Shown: positions 48,252 through 56,234, counted from the first letter of the stretch. The stretch is 64,000 bases of DNA from JACDAN01 sp963827705 (GCA_963827705.1 CAWHBN010000013.1:359428-423427), one strand, 5' to 3'. The notes: a model not told the origin generated them from the letters alone. A program made the numbers and translations.

Positions 48252-49859
48252 TTACACCGACGCGCGCAGGCGACGCTTGCCCAGGATCTCGCGGGCGGCA
48301 TTGAGGCCCGGCGTGCCCATCACGCCGCCGCCGGGATGGGCTGCGGCGCCGCACAGGTAGAGGCCGGCGACCGGCGTCCGGTAGCGCGCGTGGCCGGGAA
48401 CGGGACGGAACGCGAAGAGCTGGCCGGGAGTCATCGCGCCCTGGAAGATGTTGCCGCCCGTGAGGTTGAAGACGCGCTCGAGGTCCGGCGGCGCCAGCAC
48501 CTGGCGGTCGAGGACCGAGCGCTTGAAGTTAGGCGCGTACTCGTCCAGCAGGTCGAAGCAGCGATCCGCGAACGCGTCTCGCTGGTCGTCCCAGGATCCG
48601 TCGCGAAGCTCGTACGGGGCGTACTGCACGAACATCGACATCAAATGGCGGCCGGGCGGCGCGACCGTCGGGTCGACGGCGGACGGGATCGTGCACTCGA
48701 GGACGGGCTCTGCGGAGGGGCGGCCGTACTTGGCGTCATCGAACGCGCGCTCGATGTAGTCCTGGTCGGGACAGATGTGGATGGTGCCGCGATGCTGGGG
48801 GCCGGGCTCGGTGCCGGGGAGCGCTCTGAAGTCCGGAAGCTCGGCCAGGGCGACGTTGATCTTCAGCGAGGCGCTGGCGTAGCTGATCCGCTCGACGTCC
48901 GCCACGAACGCCTCGGGCAGCACGCTCCGGTCGAGCAGGTGAAGGAACGTCACGTTGGCGTCGGCATTGCTGGCCACGACGGGCGCGTGGAACTCGTCGC
49001 CGTCGGCCAGCGCCACGCCGACGGCCTTGCCGTCGCGCACGAGGATTCGGGCCACTTCGGCGTCGCAGCGGATCTCGGTACCGAGGTCGCGCGCGGCCGA
49101 CGCGAGCGCCTGTGTGAGCCCGCCCATGCCGCCGCGCACGTACGCCCACACGCCTCGCGCGCCGCCGCTCTCGCCCATGACGTGGTGGAAGAGCACGTAC
49201 GCGGTGCCTGGCATCGAGGGGCTCGCCATTGCGCCGATGACCGCGTCGGTGGCCAGGGTCCCCTTCAGCTCCTCCGACTCGAACCAGCGGTCGAGGATCG
49301 GGCGCGCCGCGCCGGTGAGGATCTCGACCGCCTCGCCGGCGGCATCTCCCAGCCGACGGAACGAGCGTCCCAGGGAGAGCATCGTCCGGAGGTCGCGTGG
49401 GCGCGGATGCAGCAGGTCGGGCGGAGCCATCGTCAGCGTCGGCTCGACGACCGCCGCCACGCGCTCGAGCATCGCCTCGTACTGCGGGTAGCGCTCGGCG
49501 TCGCGTTCGCTGAACTTCGCGATCTCGCTGCGAGTCAGATCGGCGTCCGGGCCCATCGTCAGCGAGCGCCCGTCGGGGAACGGCGTGAACGACGAGGGGT
49601 TGCGCGCCAGGACCTCGTAGCCGTACGCGGCCAGCTTCAGGTCGCGGACGATCGCCGTATGGAACAGGCTGTTGACGTAGGCGGCGGTCGAGACCTTGTA
49701 GCCGGGGAAGGTCTCCTCGGTGACGCAGGCGCCGCCGACGACATCCCGCCGCTCGAGCACCAGCACGCGCTGCCCGGCGCGCGCCAGGTAGCAGGCGGTC
49801 ACCAGTCCGTTGTGCCCGGCGCCGATCACGATCGCGTCGAAGTGCGAGGGGCCCGGCAC
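48252..49859 (-). CDS. Phytoene-desaturase-like NAD(P)/FAD-dependent oxidoreductase
   Basis: 535 residues of the CrtI/PYROXD2 group. FAD motif FDAIVIGAGHNGLVTACYLARAG, then VLERRDVVGGACVTEETFPGY; middle GGMGGLTQALASAARDLG; C-terminal PVAGLYLCGAAAHPGGGVMGTPGLNAAREIL, where flavin binds. Relatives desaturate carotenoids or similar polyenes, but no other carotenoid gene (crtB, crtE) is near, so the substrate is open. GTG 49859 lies in a TAGTG overlap with the stop of the methyltransferase gene, so translation is coupled. Confidence 0.88.
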   Translation of the reverse strand: MPGPSHFDAIVIGAGHNGLVTACYLARAGQRVLVLERRDVVGGACVTEETFPGYKVSTAAYVNSLFHTAIVRDLKLAAYGYEVLARNPSSFTPFPDGRSLTMGPDADLTRSEIAKFSERDAERYPQYEAMLERVAAVVEPTLTMAPPDLLHPRPRDLRTMLSLGRSFRRLGDAAGEAVEILTGAARPILDRWFESEELKGTLATDAVIGAMASPSMPGTAYVLFHHVMGESGGARGVWAYVRGGMGGLTQALASAARDLGTEIRCDAEVARILVRDGKAVGVALADGDEFHAPVVASNADANVTFLHLLDRSVLPEAFVADVERISYASASLKINVALAELPDFRALPGTEPGPQHRGTIHICPDQDYIERAFDDAKYGRPSAEPVLECTIPSAVDPTVAPPGRHLMSMFVQYAPYELRDGSWDDQRDAFADRCFDLLDEYAPNFKRSVLDRQVLAPPDLERVFNLTGGNIFQGAMTPGQLFAFRPVPGHARYRTPVAGLYLCGAAAHPGGGVMGTPGLNAAREILGKRRLRASV

Positions 49860-50647
49860 TAGCGAACGGCCCTCGACTTGTGCAGGGTCCAGCCGAGGCC
49901 TGCGCCGCGGTGGCCCCCGAGGCTGCGTAGGTCCTCCAGCCCTGCGCGCAGCCCCTCGTCCTCGGCGCCGGGCCGTTGCGCGAGCGCGCTCTCGATGACG
50001 TCGGCCGCGTAGCTCGCCTGGCCGGAGAGATCCTCGTCCTGCCACCAAAACGTCTGCTCGCCCTCGTCGATCTCACGGAAGCCGGCCTCGCGGAGCCAGC
50101 CCGGCAGCCGTGTGCCGGCGTCGCTCCAGCCAGATGCGGCCATGGCCTCGACCACCGAACGGAACAGCGCCTCGAGTGCGTCCGTGGACGGCTCGGCGCG
50201 GACGGTCGAGTAGTCGACCTCGATCGCCGTGATCGCGCCGCCAGGGACGAGCACGCGTCGCGCCTCGCGCAGCACGGCAGGCGGATCGGCGACGTGCTCG
50301 AGGAACCACATCATCCAGACGTGGTCGAACGACTCGTCCTCGAACGGGAGCTCGCCCGCATCGGCCTGGCGCAACGTTGCCTCGACTCCGGCCCGCTCGA
50401 GGTGCCCGCGCGCGTAGTCGAGCTGCTTCGGCTCGATGTCGACTCCCGTCAGGCTGACGCCGGGGAACTCCTGTCCCAGTACCGCCAGCACAGCGCCCAC
50501 GCCGGTCCCGACCTCGAGCAAGCGCGTTCCGGGCTCGAGTTGCGTGCCGTCGCGGATCAGCCGGTGGCGCCAGTGCTCCGCCTGCTCCACGAGCCGCTCC
50601 TGCTCGGGCGTCCCATAGCCGTGCACGTACCCGGTCACGGTCCGCAT
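49859..50647 (-). CDS. SAM-dependent methyltransferase
   Basis: 262 residues, class I Rossmann methyltransferase. Motif I is RLLEVGTGVGAVLAVLG, the acidic end of strand 2 is LTGVDIEPKQLDYA, and DESFDHVWMMWFLEHVADPPAVLREARRVLVPGG is the post-I/motif region of the Ubi/COQ5-like type. ATG 50647 is used; it shares two bases with the ATG of the divergent GFA gene. With the CrtI-like oxidoreductase it may modify a small lipid, quinone or polyene; this is inference. Confidence 0.88.
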   Translation of the reverse strand: MRTVTGYVHGYGTPEQERLVEQAEHWRHRLIRDGTQLEPGTRLLEVGTGVGAVLAVLGQEFPGVSLTGVDIEPKQLDYARGHLERAGVEATLRQADAGELPFEDESFDHVWMMWFLEHVADPPAVLREARRVLVPGGAITAIEVDYSTVRAEPSTDALEALFRSVVEAMAASGWSDAGTRLPGWLREAGFREIDEGEQTFWWQDEDLSGQASYAADVIESALAQRPGAEDEGLRAGLEDLRSLGGHRGAGLGWTLHKSRAVR

Positions 50648-51137
50648 GATTGTCGACGTGACGAGCGTCGCGCGTGAGGGTGGTTGCGCCTGCGGAGCGG
50701 TTCGGTACCGGCTGACGTCGGATCCGCTCTTCACACACTGCTGCCACTGCCTGAATTGCCAGCGGCAGACCGGGAGCGCCTTCGTCATCAACCTGCTGAT
50801 CGAGGCCGACCGCGTCGAGCTGCTCGCTGGAGTCCCGCAAGCGGTGGACGTGCCCCGCGACGACGGCAGCAAGCAGCGGATCTCTCGCTGTCCGACCTGC
50901 CAGGTCGCGGTCTACAGCGACTACGGCCGTCCCGAGGTGCTGTTCGTTCGCGCTGGAACGCTCGACCAGCCTCGGAGCGTCACGCCGGATGTCCACATCT
51001 TCACCAAGTCCAAGCTGAGCTGGGTGACGCTTCCGGAGTCGGTGCCGGCCTTCGAGGTCTACTACGACAGGAAGGTGTTGTGGCCGGCTGCCAGCCTCGA
51101 GCGGATCGAAGCAGTCTTGGCGCCGGCGGACTCCTAG
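50646..51137 (+). CDS. GFA/CENP-V family zinc protein
   Basis: 163 residues with the Mss4-like zinc fold of glutathione-dependent formaldehyde-activating enzymes: CACGAVRYRL (C-x-C), THCCHCLNCQRQTGSAF (C-C-x-C-x2-C) and RCPTCQVAVY (C-x2-C). Actinobacteria lack glutathione, so the GFA activity name does not carry over; the role is unknown. Start at ATG 50646 is the longest choice; GTG 50658 is also in frame and would avoid the overlap with the divergent methyltransferase start. Confidence 0.85.
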   Translation: MIVDVTSVAREGGCACGAVRYRLTSDPLFTHCCHCLNCQRQTGSAFVINLLIEADRVELLAGVPQAVDVPRDDGSKQRISRCPTCQVAVYSDYGRPEVLFVRAGTLDQPRSVTPDVHIFTKSKLSWVTLPESVPAFEVYYDRKVLWPAASLERIEAVLAPADS

Positions 51138-51147
51138 GAGACCACGG

Positions 51148-52857
51148 TCACGCCGCTCTGCGAAGTCGGTTGCCCGCGAGACGCGACGTGATCAGCCCGG
51201 CGTCGAGCGGCAGCACTGCCAGCTCGGGCGGCGGACGGCGAACGAAGCCGTCGATGAGCAGCAGGTCCTCCGCCTGTTCAGGCGTGAGCGTGTCACCGGC
51301 GCGCACGCGCGCGGTTCGGCAGAGCGCGAGCCCGGCCTCGACCTCGAGGCGGGCGCCGGCTCCGGGCGGCAGCGGCCGGACTGCGCAGACCTCGCCGCCG
51401 CTGACGAAGAAGGCTTTCCGCCACCCGGGTTCGCCCGCCGGAGCGATCAGACAGAGCTCCATGCTGCGCAGCCGCTCGAGCCGGCGGAGGCGCTCCACGA
51501 CGTGCTCGAGCGCCTCGATGCGATCGCGCAGCCGGGCCGCCTCCTCGTAGCGGAGGCACTCGGCGAGGTGGGCGAGCCGCTCTCGGAGCCGCGGCAACGG
51601 CCCGCCCTCGAGGAGGTCCTCGAGCTCCTCGGGCGTGCTCAGCGAGAGCGCGCGCGTCGCCAGCGATGCTCGCCGGCGGCTGCCGATCGGGCCGAGCGGG
51701 GTCGCGGTCTTGGTCACGACGAAGTCCTCACCCCGCAGCCTGAGGTAGACGCCGTGCTCCTTCCTGCGGCTACGGGAGTTGGCCGGCGGCTGGAGCTCGC
51801 GGATCAGCCTCAGCTCCTCCAGCGCGGCCTCGAGCTCGGAGCCCAGGACGCGCCACTCGACGCGGTGGAGCGCCAGCAGTGCCGCCTCGACCGACGGCCG
51901 CTGGCGCTCGCTTCGGAAGTACGAGCGCAGACGGGCGCGCAGGTCTCGCGCGCGGCCGACGTAGAGCACCTGGCCGTTGCGGTCTTGGAAGAGGTAGACG
52001 CCGGGCCGGGTGGGGGCTCCTTTCGCGAGAGACCGCTTGTCGTAGACCCGACGCTTGCGCGGCGCCGAGAGCGCCCGGAGCTGCGAGAGCCGCCTCGCCC
52101 CAAGCTCCTGGGCCAGCCCGATCAGGTGTACGAGGACCTGGGCCGTCGCCTCCGCGTCGGGCAGGGCACGGTGGCACGGCCTCGACGAAACGCCGAAGAA
52201 GTGGGCGAGCGAGGCGAGGCCGACGCGGCGGAGCCGTCCCTCGAGCAGGCGCCGGGCGAGCGCCGCGGTGCAGAGCGGCGGCTCGGACAGGCGTCGCCCG
52301 TGAGACAGCAGCAACTGCCGCTCGATGAAGCGCTGGTCGAACCGGGCGTTGTGCGCGACGAGCAGGTCGTCGCCTGCGAAGGCCAGGAAGCGCCGGAGAA
52401 CTGTCGAGACGGACGGCGCGCGCCGCAACTCCTCGCCGCGCAGGCCGGTGAGGCGGGCGATCGGTTCCGGGAGCGCGACTCCCGGATTCACGAGCGACTG
52501 AAACGAGTCGACGAGCTCGAGCGCCCGGACGCGGACGGCGCCGATCTCGCAGATGCGGTCGCGTGCGGCCGAGAGCCCGGTCGTCTCCAGGTCGAAGACG
52601 ACGAACTCGGCCTCTTCCAGCAACGGGTCGTGTCCTGCTTCGGCGAGGGAGACGGTGGTGCCCGCCAAGGCGACTCGGCTGTCGCCCGCGGTCACCTCCG
52701 CCAACAGCGAATGGGCGAGGCCGCCGGAGATGGAGGGGGTGGCAAAGAGCGAGCGGGCTGCGTCGACCACCGACAGCGGGCCGCGCTCCTCCAGCATTTC
52801 CACCAACCGGTCGAGGGCGTCGAGCGCGAGCTGCACCTGACAGATACAAGCGAACAT
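51148..52857 (-). CDS. DEDD exonuclease fused to GIY-YIG (UvrC/Cho-type) nuclease
   Basis: 569 residues. Residues about 80-250: DnaQ-like DEDDh exonuclease (FVVFDLETTGLSAARDRICEIGAV; LVAHNARFDQRFI; HRALPDAEATAQVL). Residues about 285-370: GIY-YIG domain in GVYLFQDRNGQVLYVGRARDLRARLRSYF. Residues about 455-490: UvrB-interaction-like helix (CLRYEEAARLRDRIEALEHVVERL). This fusion is known in actinobacteria and is thought to act as an alternative excision nuclease. A perfect LexA box covers the start, so it should be SOS-induced. ATG 52857 lies inside the box; GTG 52836 (before QLALDALDRL) is an alternative. Confidence 0.92.
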   Translation of the reverse strand: MFACICQVQLALDALDRLVEMLEERGPLSVVDAARSLFATPSISGGLAHSLLAEVTAGDSRVALAGTTVSLAEAGHDPLLEEAEFVVFDLETTGLSAARDRICEIGAVRVRALELVDSFQSLVNPGVALPEPIARLTGLRGEELRRAPSVSTVLRRFLAFAGDDLLVAHNARFDQRFIERQLLLSHGRRLSEPPLCTAALARRLLEGRLRRVGLASLAHFFGVSSRPCHRALPDAEATAQVLVHLIGLAQELGARRLSQLRALSAPRKRRVYDKRSLAKGAPTRPGVYLFQDRNGQVLYVGRARDLRARLRSYFRSERQRPSVEAALLALHRVEWRVLGSELEAALEELRLIRELQPPANSRSRRKEHGVYLRLRGEDFVVTKTATPLGPIGSRRRASLATRALSLSTPEELEDLLEGGPLPRLRERLAHLAECLRYEEAARLRDRIEALEHVVERLRRLERLRSMELCLIAPAGEPGWRKAFFVSGGEVCAVRPLPPGAGARLEVEAGLALCRTARVRAGDTLTPEQAEDLLLIDGFVRRPPPELAVLPLDAGLITSRLAGNRLRRAA

Positions 52858-52867
52858 ATGTTCGCTT
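52848..52867. promoter_or_regulatory. LexA/SOS box (perfect 20-bp palindrome)
   Basis: AAGCGAACATATGTTCGCTT is a perfect palindrome; its core CGAACATATGTTCG matches the actinobacterial and Bacillus SOS consensus (CGAAC-N4-GTTCG). It spans the start codon of the exonuclease/GIY-YIG gene and lies 48 bases before the cupin ATG, so LexA could control one or both. A second imperfect dyad with GTTCG/CGAAC ends follows immediately (52859-52879). Confidence 0.88.
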
Positions 52868-52914
52868 GGCAAGCCGAACGGTGTCCGCCCCGCATACGAG
52901 AAACTGCGAAGGAC

Positions 52915-53457
52915 ATGGCTTCGGAATCGCCAATCGAGCCAACCGAGCACGGGCTCGTGCCTTCGGATGACGGCTGGTTTGTCCTCAACGCCCGCGACGC
53001 GCCCTGGCGATCAGCGCCGGGCCGCGGCGCACTTTGCGTCTTCGAGGGAGCGGCGCGCTTCCCGCAGATCGGGATCAACCTGAGGGTCCTCACGCCGGGC
53101 GAGCCGATGGCGATGTACCACTGGGAGGCCGACCAGGAGGACTTCCTCGTCCTCGACGGCGAAGCGCTGCTGATCGTGGAGGGCGAGGAGCGCGCCCTTC
53201 GCCCGTGGGACTTCGTTCATTGCCCAGCCGAGACGAAGCACGTGATCGTGGGGGCCGGAGACGGGAACTGCGTCCTCCTGGCCATCGGCGCGCGCAATCG
53301 TTCCTCCGGGCGGGAGTGGGGTGGATACACCATCGACGAGACTGCGATCCGCCATGGCGCCGGTGTCGAGGAGGAGACCACTGACCCCGACCAGGCCTAC
53401 GCCCGCGTCGCCCACCGCAAGCCCAGCCGGTACCGCGAGGGTTGGCTTCCCGGCTGA
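52915..53457 (+). CDS. Cupin-domain protein
   Basis: 180 residues. The double-stranded beta-helix motifs are GEPMAMYHWEADQEDFLVLDGEALLIVEGEERAL (first cupin motif, with His and Glu ligand positions) and WDFVHCPAETKHVIVGAG (second). Metal binding and substrate are unknown. The ATG at 52915 has GAAGGA 4 bases upstream. It is divergent from the SOS-controlled nuclease and shares its upstream region. Confidence 0.85.
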   Translation: MASESPIEPTEHGLVPSDDGWFVLNARDAPWRSAPGRGALCVFEGAARFPQIGINLRVLTPGEPMAMYHWEADQEDFLVLDGEALLIVEGEERALRPWDFVHCPAETKHVIVGAGDGNCVLLAIGARNRSSGREWGGYTIDETAIRHGAGVEEETTDPDQAYARVAHRKPSRYREGWLPG

Positions 53458-53472
53458 GCCGCGCGGGAGGCG

Positions 53473-53720
53473 CTAGCCGAGCTCGGACGGAAGCTCGAAC
53501 ACCGGGAAGAGCTCCGGTACTCCGCGGAAGCCGGTGATGCCGGCGATGCGGTCGCCGTCGAGCGCGAAGACCATGATCCCGCAGCCGCGGAACGGAGCGC
53601 TGTCGACGTCCTCGTCTTCGGCGGCGGCCAGAGCATCAATTTCGCCGTCAGGATCGAGAAGGTCTGCGCCAAGCTCCGCCGCTGCTGAGGTGAAGGAGCG
53701 GACCGGCTCCTGGCCGGCCC
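53473..53720 (-). pseudogene. C-terminal remnant of a SnoaL-type sigma factor or SnoaL protein
   Basis: Reading up from the TAG at 53473 the frame gives PVRSFTSAA, DSAPFRGCGIMVFALDGDRIAGITGFRG and VPELFPVFELPSEL, the end of the SnoaL-like domain found at the C-terminus of SigG-type sigma factors. It is cut off at its N-terminal side, close to the stop of the DUF4394 gene, and has no plausible start. An intact SigG-type sigma factor lies 1 kb away, so this is probably what is left of a paralogue or its replaced copy. Confidence 0.6.
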
Positions 53721-53735
53721 GCTTCCTCCGTGGAC

Positions 53736-54587
53736 CTACTTGTCGAGCTGGATGGCGATGCCGGTCACCTGGTTCCGGCGGGAGAACGAGCCCACCAGGC
53801 TCGCGCGCCCCTGGAGCAGGTTGACTCTGTAGAAGCGAGCCTTCCCGTCCGTGGTCAGCGACGCGAACGCGCGGACGCTCGTCGTCGTCCCCTTCCGCAG
53901 GTCGCTGTAGATGTCGAACCCGATCGCAGAGCCCGTGTCGACGCCGAGCTTGCCGGTCGGGGCGAGCTGGCCGGAGTTCGCCGGCGACTGGATCACGGTC
54001 TGGTCGAGCATGGAGTCGAGATCGAACAGCGTCGTCGCGGTGTTCGGGTCCGCGTCGTTGTTCGTGTACGCGGCGCCGGTGACGCCCGCGGCCGCTGCCG
54101 GCGGTGCGGAGCTCAGCGTGCCGTCGACGAGCGTCGCGCCGGTGTCGACGTTCACACGCAGGTTCTGCCCGTTGTCGCTGATCACGCGCAGACGATCGAC
54201 GGTGGGATTGAAGTCGACGCCGAAGGAGCCTCCGTTCAAGGCCTCGGTCAGGCGGGACTTCAATGTCGCGCGGGCGTTGTCGTCGGAGATGGCGTAGACG
54301 CCGCCCTGCTCGCCGAGCCCGATGAGCTCTCCGGTCGCGGGCCGGTAGTCGATGCCGACGATTCTCGTGTCCTGGACGAGACCGGCAATCGTTCCGATCC
54401 TGTCGGCGTCGCCAGGCTCGTCGCTATCGAACTCGATCAGGCGGCCGTCGGTGGTCAGGCCGATCACGTCGAGACCATTTCCGCGTTTCCCCCGGTCGTC
54501 TTGCTCCGCGAAGGCGACCATGGGTGCGACGACGGTCAACAGCGCGCAGGCCGTGAATGCTGCGAGGAGAAGCGAACGCTTCCTCAT
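53736..54587 (-). CDS. Secreted DUF4394 beta-propeller-like protein
   Basis: 283 residues. Signal peptide RKRSLLLAAFTACALLTVVAPMVAFA, cut before EQDDRGK. The mature part is a DUF4394 domain: DVIGLTTDGRLIEFDSDEPG, IVGIDYRPATGELIGLG, FGVDFNPTVDRLRVISDNGQNLRVN and TNNDADPNTATTLFDLDSMLD, a repeated propeller-like pattern. Function is unknown; members sit outside the cell or in the periplasm. ATG 54587 follows AAGGGAGAG. It faces the SigG-type sigma factor gene across 120 bases, suggesting it could be a target of that sigma factor. Confidence 0.85.
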   Translation of the reverse strand: MRKRSLLLAAFTACALLTVVAPMVAFAEQDDRGKRGNGLDVIGLTTDGRLIEFDSDEPGDADRIGTIAGLVQDTRIVGIDYRPATGELIGLGEQGGVYAISDDNARATLKSRLTEALNGGSFGVDFNPTVDRLRVISDNGQNLRVNVDTGATLVDGTLSSAPPAAAAGVTGAAYTNNDADPNTATTLFDLDSMLDQTVIQSPANSGQLAPTGKLGVDTGSAIGFDIYSDLRKGTTTSVRAFASLTTDGKARFYRVNLLQGRASLVGSFSRRNQVTGIAIQLDK

Positions 54588-54611
54588 GACTCTCCCTTCT
54601 TCGTACGGCGA

Positions 54612-54641
54612 GAGCGATGCCGGCCGGAGCGATGCCGGCCG
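54612..54641. repeat. Tandem duplication of a 15-bp unit
   Basis: GAGCGATGCCGGCCG is repeated twice without gap in the region between divergent DUF4394 and sigma factor genes. It may be a simple slippage event or a doubled protein-binding site. Confidence 0.7.
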
Positions 54642-54695
54642 GCCGCTCGAGGTCACAGGGTCTTCGCAGCACCGCGCAGGACGGTTCGAAGCACC

Positions 54696-54701
54696 TAGGA
54701 T
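54696..54701 (+). promoter_or_regulatory. Putative -10 hexamer of the SigG-type sigma factor
   Basis: TAGGAT ends 6 bases before the GTG at 54708, a leaderless arrangement. Confidence 0.4.
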
Positions 54702-54707
54702 CCTTGC

Positions 54708-55682
54708 GTGGCCACTCCTGCCGCCGGAGAGCTCGAGCTCCAGCTCGAGGAGCATCGCGCCGAGCTGACCGCCTACTGCTACCGCATGCTCGCTTCGCCG
54801 TTCGAGGCGGAGGATGCGGTGCAGGAGACGATGATCCGCGCCTGGCGCGGGCTCAGCCGTTTCGAGGGCCGGGCCGCGCTGCGCTCGTGGCTGTACCGGA
54901 TCGCCACGAACGTCTGCCTCGACATGCTCAAGGGGCGTGAGCGCCGCGCGCGGCCGATGGATCTCGGGCCTTCGAGCGAGCCGGTCGAGGCGAACCTGAA
55001 CACCCTGCCGGAGGTGACCTGGGTGGAGCCGATCCCGGACGGCCAGATCGCCGCGGGCGGCGATCCCGCGGCGGTGACCGAGGCGCGGGAGACGATCCGC
55101 CTCGCCTTCGTCGCGGCGCTCCAGCACCTTCCTCCACGGCAGCGCGCCGTGCTGATCCTCTGCGAGGTGCTTCGCTGGAAGGCGAGCGAGGTGGCCGAGC
55201 TCCTCGAGACCTCCGTCGCCTCGGTGAACAGCGCACTTCAGCGGGCCCGTGCCACGCTCGAGGCGAGCGAGGTGAGCGCCACGGAGACGGCGGACTCGGT
55301 GGACGAGGCGGACGCCGAGCTGCTCGCCAGGTACGTGCGCGCGTTCGAGGACTACGACATGGAGGCGCTCACGTCGCTGATCCGGGAGGACGCGACCCAG
55401 TCGATGCCGCCGTTCGACATGTGGCTCCGCGGACGAGAGGACATCTTCGCGTGGTGGTGGGGCCCCGGCATCGGCTGCAAGAACTCCCGTGTCATCCCGA
55501 CGATGTCGGCGAACGGGTCACCCGCGTTCGGGCAGTACAAGCCGAGCCCGGACGGCGGCCACGAGCCGTGGGCGCTCCAGGTGCTGGAGATCGATGCGGG
55601 CGGGATCGCCGAGCTCACGTTCTTCCTCGACACCGACACGCTCTTCCCGCTGTTCGGCCTGCCGCCGCGCCTCGACTCCTAA
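54708..55682 (+). CDS. SigG-type ECF sigma factor with C-terminal SnoaL-like domain
   Basis: 324 residues. Region 2: ELTAYCYRMLASPFEAEDAVQETMIRAWRGLSRFEGRAALRSWLYRIATNVCLDML. Region 4: FVAALQHLPPRQRAVLILCEVLRWKASEVAELLETSVASVNSALQRARATL. The last about 115 residues (LLARYVRAFEDYDMEALTSLI to LFPLFGLPPRL) are the SnoaL-like domain that replaces an anti-sigma factor in this type (TIGR02960/SigG of mycobacteria). It should direct RNA polymerase to stress genes. GTG start chosen by frame and homology. Confidence 0.92.
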   Translation: MATPAAGELELQLEEHRAELTAYCYRMLASPFEAEDAVQETMIRAWRGLSRFEGRAALRSWLYRIATNVCLDMLKGRERRARPMDLGPSSEPVEANLNTLPEVTWVEPIPDGQIAAGGDPAAVTEARETIRLAFVAALQHLPPRQRAVLILCEVLRWKASEVAELLETSVASVNSALQRARATLEASEVSATETADSVDEADAELLARYVRAFEDYDMEALTSLIREDATQSMPPFDMWLRGREDIFAWWWGPGIGCKNSRVIPTMSANGSPAFGQYKPSPDGGHEPWALQVLEIDAGGIAELTFFLDTDTLFPLFGLPPRLDS

Positions 55683-55763
55683 GGCCCCGGATCGGACCAA
55701 CCGCCGGCGACCGGATGGGTCGTCCTTTGAGGACAGCCTCCACCGGCAGCAGCCGCAGACAGT

Positions 55764-55785
55764 GTCCGCGTGTCACCACGCGGAC
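55764..55785. terminator. Hairpin between convergent sigma factor and STAS genes
   Basis: Perfect 9-bp stem GTCCGCGTG/CACGCGGAC with a TCAC loop in the 205-base region between the two convergent genes; it could serve both strands. The rest of this region shows no gene. Confidence 0.55.
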
Positions 55786-55848
55786 GCCACCGGGCGAAGG
55801 AGCTCGGCGCATTTTCGTCACGAACTCCATGACTCCGCGAGCCGTGTC

Positions 55849-55865
55849 CGAGGGACAGTCCCTCG
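55849..55865 (-). terminator. Short hairpin after the STAS gene
   Basis: 7-bp stem CGAGGGA/TCCCTCG with a 3-base loop, 22 bases past the stop of the minus-strand STAS gene. No T-tract. Confidence 0.4.
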
Positions 55866-55887
55866 CCAGACGAGCTTCCGCAGGCTG

Positions 55888-56178
55888 TCAGTCGGGCAGG
55901 ACCTCGGTCAGGCCCATGAACTCCACGAGCTCCCGGAGCTCGCGCGACGCGTGGCGCAGCCGCACCTCGCACCGGTGCCGGCGAGCGCCGAGCTGGAGCC
56001 TGCAGAGCGCGTCCACCGTCACCGCGTCCGGCTCCACGCCGTGGACGTCACAGAGCACGACGCTGCCGGCCGCCTCGCCGAGAAACGCACAGACACGGTC
56101 GCACAGGCCCGCCAGGTCGGCACGCGTGATCGGCCCGCGAATCGCGAGGCCGACCGTCTTTGGCGCTGTTGCGCCCAT
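55888..56178 (-). CDS. STAS-domain protein
   Basis: 96 residues with the fold pattern of STAS/anti-sigma-factor-antagonist domains: VGLAIRGPITRADLAGLCDRVCAFL, VVLCDVHGVEPDAVTVDALCRLQLGARRH, VRLRHASRELRELVEFMGLTEVL. The usual phosphorylatable Ser in the D-S/T-S-G loop is replaced (VEPDAVTVDA), so it may bind a partner without phospho-control. ATG 56178 is used; TTG 56184 is possible. Divergent from the MFS exporter, with an 11-bp inverted repeat between. Confidence 0.75.
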   Translation of the reverse strand: MGATAPKTVGLAIRGPITRADLAGLCDRVCAFLGEAAGSVVLCDVHGVEPDAVTVDALCRLQLGARRHRCEVRLRHASRELRELVEFMGLTEVLPD

Positions 56179-56205
56179 TTGCAACTAAGACCGAACGCCC
56201 CGGAA

Positions 56206-56234
56206 GAACTCATCGGGGAATGACCGATGAGTTC
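56206..56234. promoter_or_regulatory. Perfect 11-bp inverted repeat, likely operator
   Basis: GAACTCATCGG and CCGATGAGTTC separated by 7 bases, in the 115-base gap between the divergent STAS and MFS exporter genes. Its place suits a repressor site for the exporter; no cognate regulator gene is adjacent. Confidence 0.6.
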
